Below, piece after piece: positions 1-7,461 of a DNA stretch of 64,000 nt (positions are counted from its first letter, which is position 1; each line of letters begins with the position of its first letter). Position numbers and translations under genes: made by a program. This DNA is from Clostridium sp. UBA699 (GTDB lineage Bacteria > Bacillota > Clostridia > Clostridiales > Clostridiaceae), in NCBI GenBank assembly GCA_002298915.1, contig DBML01000016.1, forward strand, positions 62,001-126,000. Direction: 5' to 3'. The notes below the pieces were generated by a model, which did no database searches, was not told the origin of the DNA, and was given only the letters and a program-made list of their open reading frames with translations.

Positions 1-660
1 CTTCTGCTCAAGGGACCCGGCCATGGTCTTCAGTGACTTTGCCAGGTCCTCTATCTCGTCTCCTGTGTCCACATTGACGTCCATTTCGAATTTCCCTTTC
101 GTTATCTCCATGGACGCCTTCTGCAGTTCAATGACCGGCTCCGTTATCCTCTTTCCCAGATATGCCGATACCGGGATCGACAGGATAAGGGCTGTCGCGA
201 ATATAACACCCAGTATGATGTAGGTGTACAGCATGTAGTTGGTCGAGAACCTGTTGTTCTGCACCACTACTATGTCGCCTGCGGCACCAGAATACCTGTA
301 GTAAAGGAACTCCCCTCCCCTGAGCGTCTCGAACCTCCCCTTCTCGCGGAGGTTGTCGAAATCAAGGTTGAGCATGTAGCCCGACATGCCCATCATCATG
401 CCTGTACCGGCAAGGTTTGTCACCCTTCCGTCCTCTATCAGGAACGCGTTGGAGAGCTGGTAGTCGGAAATCGTGCTGCTGTACTGGCCTCCCTCCTCCG
501 CAGCCTTGTAAAGCTTCCCTGCAGCCTCCTTCATGTCACCGTACTGTATGTTTGTGTATATCACGGACAGGAATACGCTGCTCAGAATAATGCAGGTCAG
601 GCCTACAACTGCGATGAGGCCCGTGAAGTACTTTATGAGCCTCTTTGTGAGTTTTCCCAT
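1..660 (-). CDS. sensor histidine kinase, partial (N-terminal part)
   Basis: The minus-strand frame starts at ATG 658-660 (MGKLTKRLIKYF) and runs off the left edge, so only about 220 residues are visible. A first membrane segment lies near residues 9-31. An extracytoplasmic sensor stretch follows, then a second membrane segment (YTYIILGVIFATALILSIPV). After that comes a HAMP-like linker (KRITEPVIELQKA, then GDEIEDLAKSLKTMAGSLEQK). The kinase core with its phospho-accepting His lies outside the window. The start sits 14 bases after the stop of the response regulator, so the two form one operon and this is the partner kinase, which would autophosphorylate in response to an envelope signal. The signal is unknown. 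Identity as a kinase rests on the HAMP architecture and the neighbour. Confidence 0.85.
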   Translation of the reverse strand, partial: MGKLTKRLIKYFTGLIAVVGLTCIILSSVFLSVIYTNIQYGDMKEAAGKLYKAAEEGGQYSSTISDYQLSNAFLIEDGRVTNLAGTGMMMGMSGYMLNLDFDNLREKGRFETLRGGEFLYYRYSGAAGDIVVVQNNRFSTNYMLYTYIILGVIFATALILSIPVSAYLGKRITEPVIELQKASMEITKGKFEMDVNVDTGDEIEDLAKSLKTMAGSLEQK

Positions 661-674
661 GCCATATCCCCCAA

Positions 675-1337
675 TCACCGCTGCAGCTTGTAGCCAACGC
701 CCCATACTGTCTTGAGGTGCTCGCTGCAGTACCTTATTTTTTCCCTGATGTTCTTGATGTGGGTGTCAACGGTCCTCGAATCGCCCATGTAGTCGAAGTC
801 CCACACCTTGTCAAGGAGCTGCTCCCGCTTGAACACCTGGTCCGGGTTCTTGCAAAGGAAAAGCAGCAGGTCGAACTCCTTGGGCGTAAGGCTTATATCC
901 TCGCCGCTGTCCGTTACGGTTCTCCTTGACTCCGAGACGGTCATGCTTCCCAGGACTATGTCAACCGAATCATCCTCCCGGCTCCTTATCCTCAGCTTCA
1001 CCCTCAGTATAAGCTCCTTCATGCTGAGAGGCTTGACCATGTAGTCCACCGCCCCGAGTTCAAGGCCGAATATCCGGTCCTCCTCCTCGCCCCTGGCCGT
1101 GGTCATTATGACAGGCGTGTCCCCCTTGCTCCTGATCTTCCTCAGCAGGGACCATCCGTCCTTCCCGGGCATCATGACGTCCAGGATGACAAGGTCGAAC
1201 TGCTCCCTTTCCAGGGCCTCCTCACCGGCTTCGCCGTCGTACGCAGTTTGGACCCCGTAACCCTCTTTCTCAAGATAGAGCTTTATGACGTCCGCAAGCT
1301 TTCTTTCGTCCTCCACAACGAGGATTCTGCCTTTCAT
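675..1337 (-). CDS. OmpR/PhoB-family response regulator
   Basis: DNA-binding response regulator of 220 residues. The receiver domain (about 1-118) has the acidic pocket VVEDE, the phosphorylated Asp near residue 53 in VILDVMMPGKDG, and the conserved PVIMTTAR and YMVKPLS segments. The C-terminal winged helix (about 125-220) has LTPKEFDLL, REQLLDKVWDFDY and RTVDTHIKNIREKI. I chose ATG 1335-1337 (MKGRILVVEDE) because GGAAGG lies upstream and the receiver begins there. An in-frame start 20 codons upstream lacks support. It is expressed with the kinase that follows and is divergent from a secreted DUF2680-type gene, which may be a target; the shared 117-base spacer is AT-rich. Confidence 0.93.
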   Translation of the reverse strand: MKGRILVVEDERKLADVIKLYLEKEGYGVQTAYDGEAGEEALEREQFDLVILDVMMPGKDGWSLLRKIRSKGDTPVIMTTARGEEEDRIFGLELGAVDYMVKPLSMKELILRVKLRIRSREDDSVDIVLGSMTVSESRRTVTDSGEDISLTPKEFDLLLFLCKNPDQVFKREQLLDKVWDFDYMGDSRTVDTHIKNIREKIRYCSEHLKTVWGVGYKLQR

Positions 1338-1454
1338 CCGCTCACTTCCTTCCGCAGTTTTCACATTTTGCACACAATTTCTCCGTAAATCAATCAAATT
1401 ATTAGCTTATTATTTAATTATAAATCGAAATCAAAATTATGAGGAGAGATTTTT

Positions 1455-1955
1455 ATGAAAAAGAAAAATTTGGTTCTCGCGCTTACTATGACTCTTGTAC
1501 TTGGCCTTGGCGCAACCGCATTTGCTGCATCGAACAGCGGAAGAACTTCTTCGGATCCAGCGTACGGCTACAGGCACGGCACCTGCATGTCTGCTGGTTC
1601 GGGCTACGGCATGGGCAGGATCGACGGCTTCAGGGGCTACGACCTGCTGACAGAGCTCCTCAAGAGCAAGGGAGTTACAGACGAGCAGATAACAGCTGCA
1701 AGGGATTCCGGGAAGACACTCGTCGACCTCCTGCACGATAAGGGAGTAACCGATGAGCAGATAAAGACCTACATGCTGGAGCAGAGGACTAAGCTGATCG
1801 ACGAGGCGCTTACTGCCGGAAAAATCACCGAGGATCAGGCAGCCGACATGAAGGAAAGGCTGGCAGAGAATTCAGCTAACTGCGTACCTGGACAAGGCTA
1901 CGGGAGAGAGAATCGCCAGAACGGCGGCTGCGGGATGTACCGCAACGCAGACTAA
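1455..1955 (+). CDS. secreted DUF2680/YckD-like protein
   Basis: A 166-residue exported protein. The signal peptide is clear: KKKNL, then a hydrophobic core and a TAFA-A cleavage region near residue 24. The mature part starts with a Gly/Tyr-rich, low-complexity stretch. It then has two copies of KGVTDEQI (around residues 75-82 and 95-102) and a segment LTAGKITEDQAADMKERL typical of DUF2680 proteins. Function in that family is unknown. The start is preceded by GAGGAGAG. It is transcribed away from the two-component operon, so it may report or modulate the envelope condition sensed there; that link is inference from position only. Confidence 0.8.
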   Translation: MKKKNLVLALTMTLVLGLGATAFAASNSGRTSSDPAYGYRHGTCMSAGSGYGMGRIDGFRGYDLLTELLKSKGVTDEQITAARDSGKTLVDLLHDKGVTDEQIKTYMLEQRTKLIDEALTAGKITEDQAADMKERLAENSANCVPGQGYGRENRQNGGCGMYRNAD

Positions 1956-1969
1956 CTTCTTCACATCAG

Positions 1970-2000
1970 AAAGACGCTATGCCATTCATAGCGTCTTTTC
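1970..2000. terminator. intrinsic terminator between convergent genes
   Basis: A 12-base inverted repeat (AAAGACGCTATG with CATAGCGTCTTT) with a 5-base loop, followed by TTTTCC. It sits just after the DUF2680-type gene and 15 bases from the end of the convergent tocopherol-cyclase-like gene, so it may serve both strands. Confidence 0.85.
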
Positions 2001-2015
2001 CCGTTCAGCTTCATT

Positions 2016-2990
2016 TTACTGTTCCAGCTCTATCTCCATGCCGGCATTCCTGCCGCGCCCATCGAACACAGTGGTCCCGTCCCTTTTCTTCAATGTCACG
2101 TGGAGGTCCGAGGACAGGCTCTCGCTTATGTCGCGCAGCATCCTTCCGCCCTTAGGAGCCTTGAGCGTCCTTCCCTCGATGCAGCTCCCCTTTATAAAGA
2201 GGGAATGCCTTAAACCCCTGACCTCTATCTCAAGGGTTCCTCCGCTGTACTCTAGCTTTTTCATCCTGGCGCCAGTGTATGTCGCGAACCTGTAGAGTTT
2301 CCCGCCTGCCCTCAGGAAGGACAAGAAACCTGTGAAGCGCATCCCGAGCCACGGGATCTTCGCCGCAGAGAACATGAAAGCCGCGTCCTCACTTTCGAAG
2401 CGGTCCGAGTGCATCCACACCCACCACTCAGGGAAGGATCTTCCCCAGTCCTTCTCTATGTAGCCCCTCCCGTTGGTGAAGTCTACCTCCCTTCCACCTA
2501 TGTTCAGGGTGCCCTCGATCCTGTTGGATATGCTTACAACCCCGTGGCTGCATTCCATGAAGGGCACGAAGGAGAAAGGTCCCATGATCCCGGGGCTGAA
2601 CGGTGTTTTGGGGAAGCTTACCTCATCCAGGAACCTGAGCCTCCCCTTTATGCTGAAGCCTCCCTCGTCGAGGTCGACTTCCATGCCGTTCCTGTCGAAA
2701 GTGTTCCTTCCTATGCTTATGCTGAAGCCGCTCCGGGAATAGCTGAACTCGCCGAACCCGAAGCTGAAGTAGTGGGTGGAGCGGCCTGTCTCGTTCATGA
2801 CCTGTATGAATGAATGCTTGTCGTTCTCGCTCACACCCATGGATACCCCTGGTATGACGGCTATGGAATTTGAGCCCGATTCGTCCGAAAGCCTGAAGTA
2901 CCAGCCTTCGAAGTAATTCTTTTTCCTGCCGCCGCCCTGGTACATCTCCGGGTTTAACAGCCTCCTCGACGCGTACATGACTTTCACCAT
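2016..2990 (-). CDS. tocopherol cyclase-like family protein
   Basis: About 324 residues. The signature stretches of the tocopherol cyclase fold family are visible: NYFEGWYFRLSD near the N-terminus, GVSMG, GYIEKDWGRSFPEWWVWMHSDRF in the middle, and many alternating beta-type segments. In plants the family closes the chromanol ring of vitamin E, but bacterial members in anaerobes have no known substrate, so no reaction is claimed. The start ATG overlaps the stop of the upstream gene as TGATG, which implies translational coupling with the DUF4914-like gene; a GTG one codon earlier is also possible. No good ribosome site of its own is visible. Confidence 0.75.
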   Translation of the reverse strand: MVKVMYASRRLLNPEMYQGGGRKKNYFEGWYFRLSDESGSNSIAVIPGVSMGVSENDKHSFIQVMNETGRSTHYFSFGFGEFSYSRSGFSISIGRNTFDRNGMEVDLDEGGFSIKGRLRFLDEVSFPKTPFSPGIMGPFSFVPFMECSHGVVSISNRIEGTLNIGGREVDFTNGRGYIEKDWGRSFPEWWVWMHSDRFESEDAAFMFSAAKIPWLGMRFTGFLSFLRAGGKLYRFATYTGARMKKLEYSGGTLEIEVRGLRHSLFIKGSCIEGRTLKAPKGGRMLRDISESLSSDLHVTLKKRDGTTVFDGRGRNAGMEIELEQ

Positions 2991-4876
2991 CACACTACAT
3001 AGGAGCAGGGCATAAGCTTCTCAAGCTCCTCCAGGGAGTCCCCTCTCATGAAGGACTCGATTATATCCCTGCCCAGCGGGTCCAGGTCGTCGCACAGGTA
3101 GCCCTGCAGCTCCTGTTTAAAGAATTCCTCGAGCTTCCTGCTCCCCTCAAGGAAAACGTCCAGTCCAACCTCTGGCTGTTCGAAGACCCTTAGAAGCTGT
3201 TTCGGGATCTCCTTGCCGTCTACCTTTACGCTGCGCATAGAGTACCCGAGTATCGGGCTTCCGTGGGCTTCCAGCTCTTCCCTGCTGAATTTCGCCTGCC
3301 CTCTCCTGGAGAGGTATTCCCTTGATATCCACTCCGCCTTGAAGGAGACATCGTAACACCCTATGTGCTTTATGGGTATGAGAACGTTCCTTGTCTGAGG
3401 TGTGGCAGCAATCTGGCGAAGCAGGATGTTGGCATGGTTTACCCTCCTGCCGGTTGCGAAAGGCCAGTAGGAGCCCACGCCTTCGCTGCTCATGCCCTCC
3501 GCCGTGCTAGTCGTGCTCGGGTTTGAGGCCCCCCTCGGAACGACAAGCCTCCAAAGCCAGGCGACCGCAGGAGGCAGTACATGGAACAGGCCAACTATGC
3601 CGTAGTCCGGCGCACCCTTCCAGGCAGGGGGCGTCCTAAGGCCGAAGCTTCTCAGGTCTACCCTTGCCACGTCGTCCCTGACCGTGTTGAAATGGGACCT
3701 CGGTATTACCACCCTCGGGTTCGGGCAGGCTTTGCTGCAGGTATCCATCGTGTGCTCCCATATGAGTGCGGTAGAGTTCGGCGAGGCGTCTATGTTAATG
3801 AAGATCAGCGGTTCCCTGGGCTTTATCGTCATCTCCTCAAGCTCCGGGCTGGAGCCGTATTTGGATATGTGGTTGACCCTGACGAACCATCCGCTTTCCG
3901 CATCCGTCACCGCGAGCTTGTCGTTGTCCTGAAGCCCGGACGGGGCCATCGCCATGTCGTCGGTGACAGGGACAAGCCTTGAGTTTTCCGTCAGGTCGAC
4001 GAAAACTTTTTCTCCGTTTACCAGGTTCTCGGCCAGCAGTATCCTGCCGTTCTGCTCCCTCTGGATCTGCTCCAGCATTTCGGACTTCCCGCCGCCGCTC
4101 TCGCTCTCATGCATGATTGTGTACTCGTTCTCGTATGGAGTCGTCACCCTCACGGTTGCCCCGTGAAGCGTAGTCCAGCCGTTCTTTTCGCCCAGGTCAA
4201 GCAGGACCCCGTACACTCCCTTCTTCGCGCTCGGGCCCGGATAGAGATTGTACGAAAAGACCTCGTGGATCCTCTCTGTCCTGTTGTGGACGACAACCTG
4301 CCTGTTCCCGAAATGCGTCAGCCTGAATGTCGGCGCTACATACATTATCGCCTGGGGCTCGAAGCCATCCTCAAGCTCTGCCGGAGGTATGAAGTTTTGT
4401 ATGTCCGCCAGTATCGCCGCGAAAAAGGCGGAGTTGCCCGGAACTATCAGCAGAGAAGGGTATCCCCACTTTCTGCCTCCCGACATGAATGGCATGACGA
4501 TTACCTCCTCAAGGGTTTTGAACCATTCAAGGGTTTCTGCCCTTACGCCTGCGAATTCCCTCCCGTACCTTTCGCTGAACCTGGGCTTGTCCGTTGGAAG
4601 ACTGTCGGCTATACTCATGCAGTCAGAATCCCTCCTTCTCATGTAGGGATCCATGTAGTTCACGGCCAGCCCGTTCTTGCATTTTGCGACGGTTGCTTCA
4701 ACAACCTTTCCCATGCCAGGTATGCTGAAGGATATCTCGTTGAATCTTCTACCCGGCCCTCCCATGGCCAGCTCGAAAAGCTGCTCCCTGCTTTCCGGGA
4801 ATACGACCTTGCCTATGCTCCTGAGCAGCTCGGAAAGCTCCCCTGGAAGTCTGAGTTTGTCAAGCGTGTCAGCCAT
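2990..4876 (-). CDS. DUF4914-like protein with PEPCK/HPr-kinase-type P-loop
   Basis: A 628-residue soluble protein. Residues about 256-266 read HESESGGGKSEM, a P-loop variant close to the GxSGxGKS of HPr kinase and PEP carboxykinase (Lys near 264). Downstream are acidic and aromatic motifs such as PLIFINIDASPNSTALIWEH and VIPRSHF. The overall sequence resembles DUF4914 proteins of clostridia, whose role is unknown. The start ATG (MADTLDKL) has GGAAAGGAG eight bases upstream; the TTG three codons earlier is rejected because it lies too close to that site. It is first in a two-gene unit with the tocopherol-cyclase-like gene and has its own promoter. Nucleotide binding is an inference from the P-loop. 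Confidence 0.65.
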   Translation of the reverse strand: MADTLDKLRLPGELSELLRSIGKVVFPESREQLFELAMGGPGRRFNEISFSIPGMGKVVEATVAKCKNGLAVNYMDPYMRRRDSDCMSIADSLPTDKPRFSERYGREFAGVRAETLEWFKTLEEVIVMPFMSGGRKWGYPSLLIVPGNSAFFAAILADIQNFIPPAELEDGFEPQAIMYVAPTFRLTHFGNRQVVVHNRTERIHEVFSYNLYPGPSAKKGVYGVLLDLGEKNGWTTLHGATVRVTTPYENEYTIMHESESGGGKSEMLEQIQREQNGRILLAENLVNGEKVFVDLTENSRLVPVTDDMAMAPSGLQDNDKLAVTDAESGWFVRVNHISKYGSSPELEEMTIKPREPLIFINIDASPNSTALIWEHTMDTCSKACPNPRVVIPRSHFNTVRDDVARVDLRSFGLRTPPAWKGAPDYGIVGLFHVLPPAVAWLWRLVVPRGASNPSTTSTAEGMSSEGVGSYWPFATGRRVNHANILLRQIAATPQTRNVLIPIKHIGCYDVSFKAEWISREYLSRRGQAKFSREELEAHGSPILGYSMRSVKVDGKEIPKQLLRVFEQPEVGLDVFLEGSRKLEEFFKQELQGYLCDDLDPLGRDIIESFMRGDSLEELEKLMPCSYVV

Positions 4877-4905
4877 AAAAAACAACTCCTTTCCGCTATG
4901 AAATT

Positions 4906-4935
4906 ATTATAACATTATGAATATTGCACAAACAA
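4906..4935 (-). promoter_or_regulatory. sigma-A promoter of the DUF4914-like gene
   Basis: On the minus strand TTGTTT, an 18-base spacer and a perfect TATAAT lie upstream of the GGAAAGGAG ribosome site of the DUF4914-like gene. Confidence 0.6.
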
Positions 4936-4953
4936 GTGCAGGGCAACAGGAAA

Positions 4954-4976
4954 GGCTCCGGTCGGCGACCGGAGCC
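4954..4976 (-). terminator. intrinsic terminator after the ArsR-type gene
   Basis: An almost perfect GC-rich palindrome (GGCTCCGGTC / GACCGGAGCC with a 3-base loop), followed on the minus strand by TTTCCTG. It lies 21 bases past the end of the ArsR-type gene and upstream of the next promoter. Confidence 0.75.
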
Positions 4977-4997
4977 CTTATAAAAGTTGTTGTTGAG

Positions 4998-5279
4998 CTA
5001 ATCCTTGCAATAGTTCTCCTTGAGGACCTTTATTACGTTCCTTATCCTGTCGTCCTGGATCGAATACGTGATCGAGAGCCCGCTTTTCACAGAATCCAGT
5101 ATCCTGTGAGCCTTGAGTATTGCCAGGTGCTGGGATATAGCTGACTGCGTGAGGTGGCTTAGCCTTGAGTGAAGCTCGCTGACTGTCAGCGGCGATTCCG
5201 CAAGGAAGCAGACTAAAAGCAGCCTGTTTTCGTTTGCCAGTACTTTCAGGAGTTCGGCTATCTCTTTTGCGTTTTCCAT
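4998..5279 (-). CDS. ArsR-family transcriptional regulator
   Basis: A 93-residue winged-helix protein of the ArsR/SmtB type. The segment LLKVLANENRLLLVCFLAE is the typical first helices, and LTVSELHSRLSHLTQSAISQHLAILKAHRI is the recognition HTH with the classic QSAISQHLA pattern. The wing is SGLSITYSI. The classic CxC metal site in the recognition helix is absent; only C24 and C91 are present, so it need not sense metals. GGAGG precedes the ATG. It lies 62 bases after the PfkB-type kinase on the same strand with no visible terminator between, so it is probably co-transcribed with it or weakly from its own promoter. Confidence 0.9.
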   Translation of the reverse strand: MENAKEIAELLKVLANENRLLLVCFLAESPLTVSELHSRLSHLTQSAISQHLAILKAHRILDSVKSGLSITYSIQDDRIRNVIKVLKENYCKD

Positions 5280-5341
5280 TTATATCAACCTCCAAAAACC
5301 ATAACATTAGTATATTAGCAACCGATTATATAGTAACCCTT

Positions 5342-6451
5342 TTAGCCCTCCTTGTCAACATGAAGCTCCCTCCAGTCGGCGAAGGCCTCTGCAAACCCTT
5401 CCCTGAGGCTCTGAGGTTCGCAGGCGAGTTTTACCCTCATGAGCATCATCCCTAGCTCTACCGCCCAGCTCTCTTCTGCAGCGCCTAGAAGGACGGCGGC
5501 CAGGAAACCCGCATCAAAGGCGTCACCTGCCCCTGTGGCATCCTTTATCTCATCGCTGCCGATGACGTCGATCCTGAAAGCCTCTTCCCCCACTGAGCTT
5601 CCTTCCTTACGGAAGAGCTTTATCTCAGTTTCCTTCTTAACCACGACAAAAGTTTCAGAAAGGCCGAGCCTTGCAAATATTGCCTCCGACTTCTCCCTGT
5701 CGGACTCCCCATACGGCTTCCCTGACAGGAGGGTGAACTCCAGGTCGTTGAGGAAGATGAAAGCAGAAAGCCTCAGAATCCCCATTACGGACGCCGAAGG
5801 GTTCTGCAGCCATGCGTAACCCGGGTCGCAGCTTATACGGAGTGAGTGCTTCAACCCTGAGGCGTCCTTCGCCAGCCTGTACAGCAATTCGGATGTCTCG
5901 CTGTCGTTGAACTGGGTTATGTGAAGAAGCCTGGCTCCAGAGACGTACTCCAGAAGCTGTCCGTAGTTTTTCCGCAGGGCATCCGCCATCCTGCTGTTGC
6001 AGCCTGGGTAGTGAATGAACGACCTTGTGCCGTTATGGTTTATGCTCACGCAGAGCCCGCTGCTCTCACCCCTGCAGCTGGCGAGGTGAGACCTGTCTAT
6101 GCCGAGGCTGTCCATCGCGCCTTCGAAGCTAAGGTCCGGCATGCCGGTTTCCCCCGATATTCCCGCCAAGCCTGTCCTGAGCCCCGAGCCGAGCGCTGCA
6201 ATGCAGCATACTGTGTTGAAAGCCGAGCCCCCCAGCTTCTCCCTGAAGGAGTCCCTGCCTAGCAGCGAGACCATCTTTTCAATATCCTCTTCGCCCACAA
6301 TGCGCTCGGCCCCTGAAAAAAAGCTCCACATAGCCTTGCTGACCGTGGCCGGCGGGAGCTCCTTCATTTTCTCAGAGGTCACTGCGAAGTCTACATTGAG
6401 CGCGCCGATTCCCACTATATCAAGCATTTGATTTTGCAGACTGCTGTTCAT
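5342..6451 (-). CDS. PfkB-family carbohydrate/nucleoside kinase
   Basis: A 369-residue ribokinase-superfamily kinase that phosphorylates a sugar or nucleoside with ATP. The N-terminus LDIVGIGALNVDF, the substrate-lid segment LGGSAFNTVCCIAALG, and the C-terminal signature DATGAGDAFDAGF (about residues 304-316, with the catalytic Asp in GAGDAFD) are all present. It is longer than ribokinase (about 300), with an extra N-terminal stretch between the first strand and the GGSA motif. The specific substrate cannot be told. The start ATG (MNSSLQNQ) has AGGA upstream and overlaps the SPFH gene by 32 bases. A later ATG (MLDIVG) overlaps it by only 8 bases but has no ribosome site. Confidence 0.88.
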   Translation of the reverse strand: MNSSLQNQMLDIVGIGALNVDFAVTSEKMKELPPATVSKAMWSFFSGAERIVGEEDIEKMVSLLGRDSFREKLGGSAFNTVCCIAALGSGLRTGLAGISGETGMPDLSFEGAMDSLGIDRSHLASCRGESSGLCVSINHNGTRSFIHYPGCNSRMADALRKNYGQLLEYVSGARLLHITQFNDSETSELLYRLAKDASGLKHSLRISCDPGYAWLQNPSASVMGILRLSAFIFLNDLEFTLLSGKPYGESDREKSEAIFARLGLSETFVVVKKETEIKLFRKEGSSVGEEAFRIDVIGSDEIKDATGAGDAFDAGFLAAVLLGAAEESWAVELGMMLMRVKLACEPQSLREGFAEAFADWRELHVDKEG

Positions 6452-7325
6452 CTTTTTCCTGTTCCTTCTTTAACGGCAGCACCCCTGACATTTCACCTAT
6501 GACGTTAATGAGTTCAGTCCCTTCAGGCAATACTATCTTTGCATTGTTCCTCAATGAATTTTCTGTCACCTCCAGTTTTCTGAACAGCTGCGCATTACCG
6601 ACAAAATATTCTTCTGCTGCATCGCTTACAAGTTTTATAGCTATTGCTTCACCTTCTGCTGCAAGAATTCTCGCCTGCCTTACACCTTCCGCTTTCTTGA
6701 TCTCCGCCCTCTTCACGCCGTCTGCTGTTGTCTCTGCAGCTGTCGCAAAATCTATTGCGGCTATCTTTTCATTCTCCGCCTTGACTACCTTATTCATCGT
6801 TGCCTGGACGTCGTCCGGCGGATCAATCTGCTTCAGCTCTGTTCTCACTATCTGGATGCCCCACTTTGTTGTCTCCTCCTCAAGGGTCTTGTGCAGGTCT
6901 GCGTTTATCCTCCCTCTCTCGCTGTTTGCGGATCTGAGGGAGAGTGTTCCGATGATATTCCTGAGCGTTGTTCTAGCAAGGTTCACAATCTGGTTCTTGT
7001 AGTCCTGCACGTTGTAGATGGAGCTTTTCACATGCTCCTCGTCGGATATTACCCTGAAATACACCTGCGCGTCTACTGATGCATTCAGGTTGTCGTTCGT
7101 AATTATCACTTGCGGTTCGGCATCCACCATCTGTTCTGTGATGTTTACCTGGAACATCCTCTGCACGCCTGGGATTATCCAATGGAAACCAGGCTCTGCA
7201 AACTTTGTGTACTTTCCCAGCGTCTCTATAAGCCCCCTGTGCGTCGGCCTTACAATTCTAATGCCGCTGAACAAAAAAGCAACAACGAGAATAACAGCTC
7301 CCAAAACAATAATATTGGAATTCAT
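6420..7325 (-). CDS. SPFH/stomatin-like membrane protein (QmcA type)
   Basis: A 301-residue protein with one N-terminal membrane anchor (NIIVLGAVILVVAFLFSGI) followed by an SPFH/band-7 domain: RIVRPTHRGLIETLGKY, PGFHWIIPGVQ, DAQVYFRV and WGIQIVRTELKQIDPPDDVQ. An alanine/glutamate-rich coiled coil (AENEKIAAIDFATAAET to AAEGEAIA) and a charged tail end it. Such proteins oligomerise in the membrane and often partner with NfeD or FtsH-type proteases; no nfeD is adjacent. GGGAGG precedes the ATG and a sigma-A promoter lies upstream. Its 3' end overlaps the PfkB-type gene, so the two are expressed together. Confidence 0.92.
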   Translation of the reverse strand: MNSNIIVLGAVILVVAFLFSGIRIVRPTHRGLIETLGKYTKFAEPGFHWIIPGVQRMFQVNITEQMVDAEPQVIITNDNLNASVDAQVYFRVISDEEHVKSSIYNVQDYKNQIVNLARTTLRNIIGTLSLRSANSERGRINADLHKTLEEETTKWGIQIVRTELKQIDPPDDVQATMNKVVKAENEKIAAIDFATAAETTADGVKRAEIKKAEGVRQARILAAEGEAIAIKLVSDAAEEYFVGNAQLFRKLEVTENSLRNNAKIVLPEGTELINVIGEMSGVLPLKKEQEKDEQQSAKSNA

Positions 7326-7390
7326 AATAACGACCTCCCTAAATTTTTGATAAAAGAATGGATAATTTTCAGAATCTTCGTGTTATTTAT

Positions 7391-7419
7391 ATTGTATAAT
7401 TGATTACCAAATATCACAA
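7391..7419 (-). promoter_or_regulatory. sigma-A promoter of the SPFH gene
   Basis: On the minus strand TTGTGA, a 17-base spacer and TACAAT, about 65 bases upstream of the SPFH start codon and just downstream of the preceding terminator. Confidence 0.6.
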
Positions 7420-7420
7420 C

Positions 7421-7460
7421 AAAAAACTCAGCGCCGACATAAATCAGCGCTGAGTTTTTT
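7421..7460. terminator. intrinsic terminator after the L,D-transpeptidase gene
   Basis: A 14-base perfect inverted repeat (AAAAAACTCAGCGC / GCGCTGAGTTTTTT) starting two bases past the stop of the L,D-transpeptidase gene, with a T-run on both strands. Confidence 0.9.
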
Positions 7461-7461
7461 G

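Noticed and set aside
4109..4912. A 267-codon open frame antisense to the DUF4914-like gene
   Set aside because: It lies inside a supported gene and runs over its promoter; no domain is visible.
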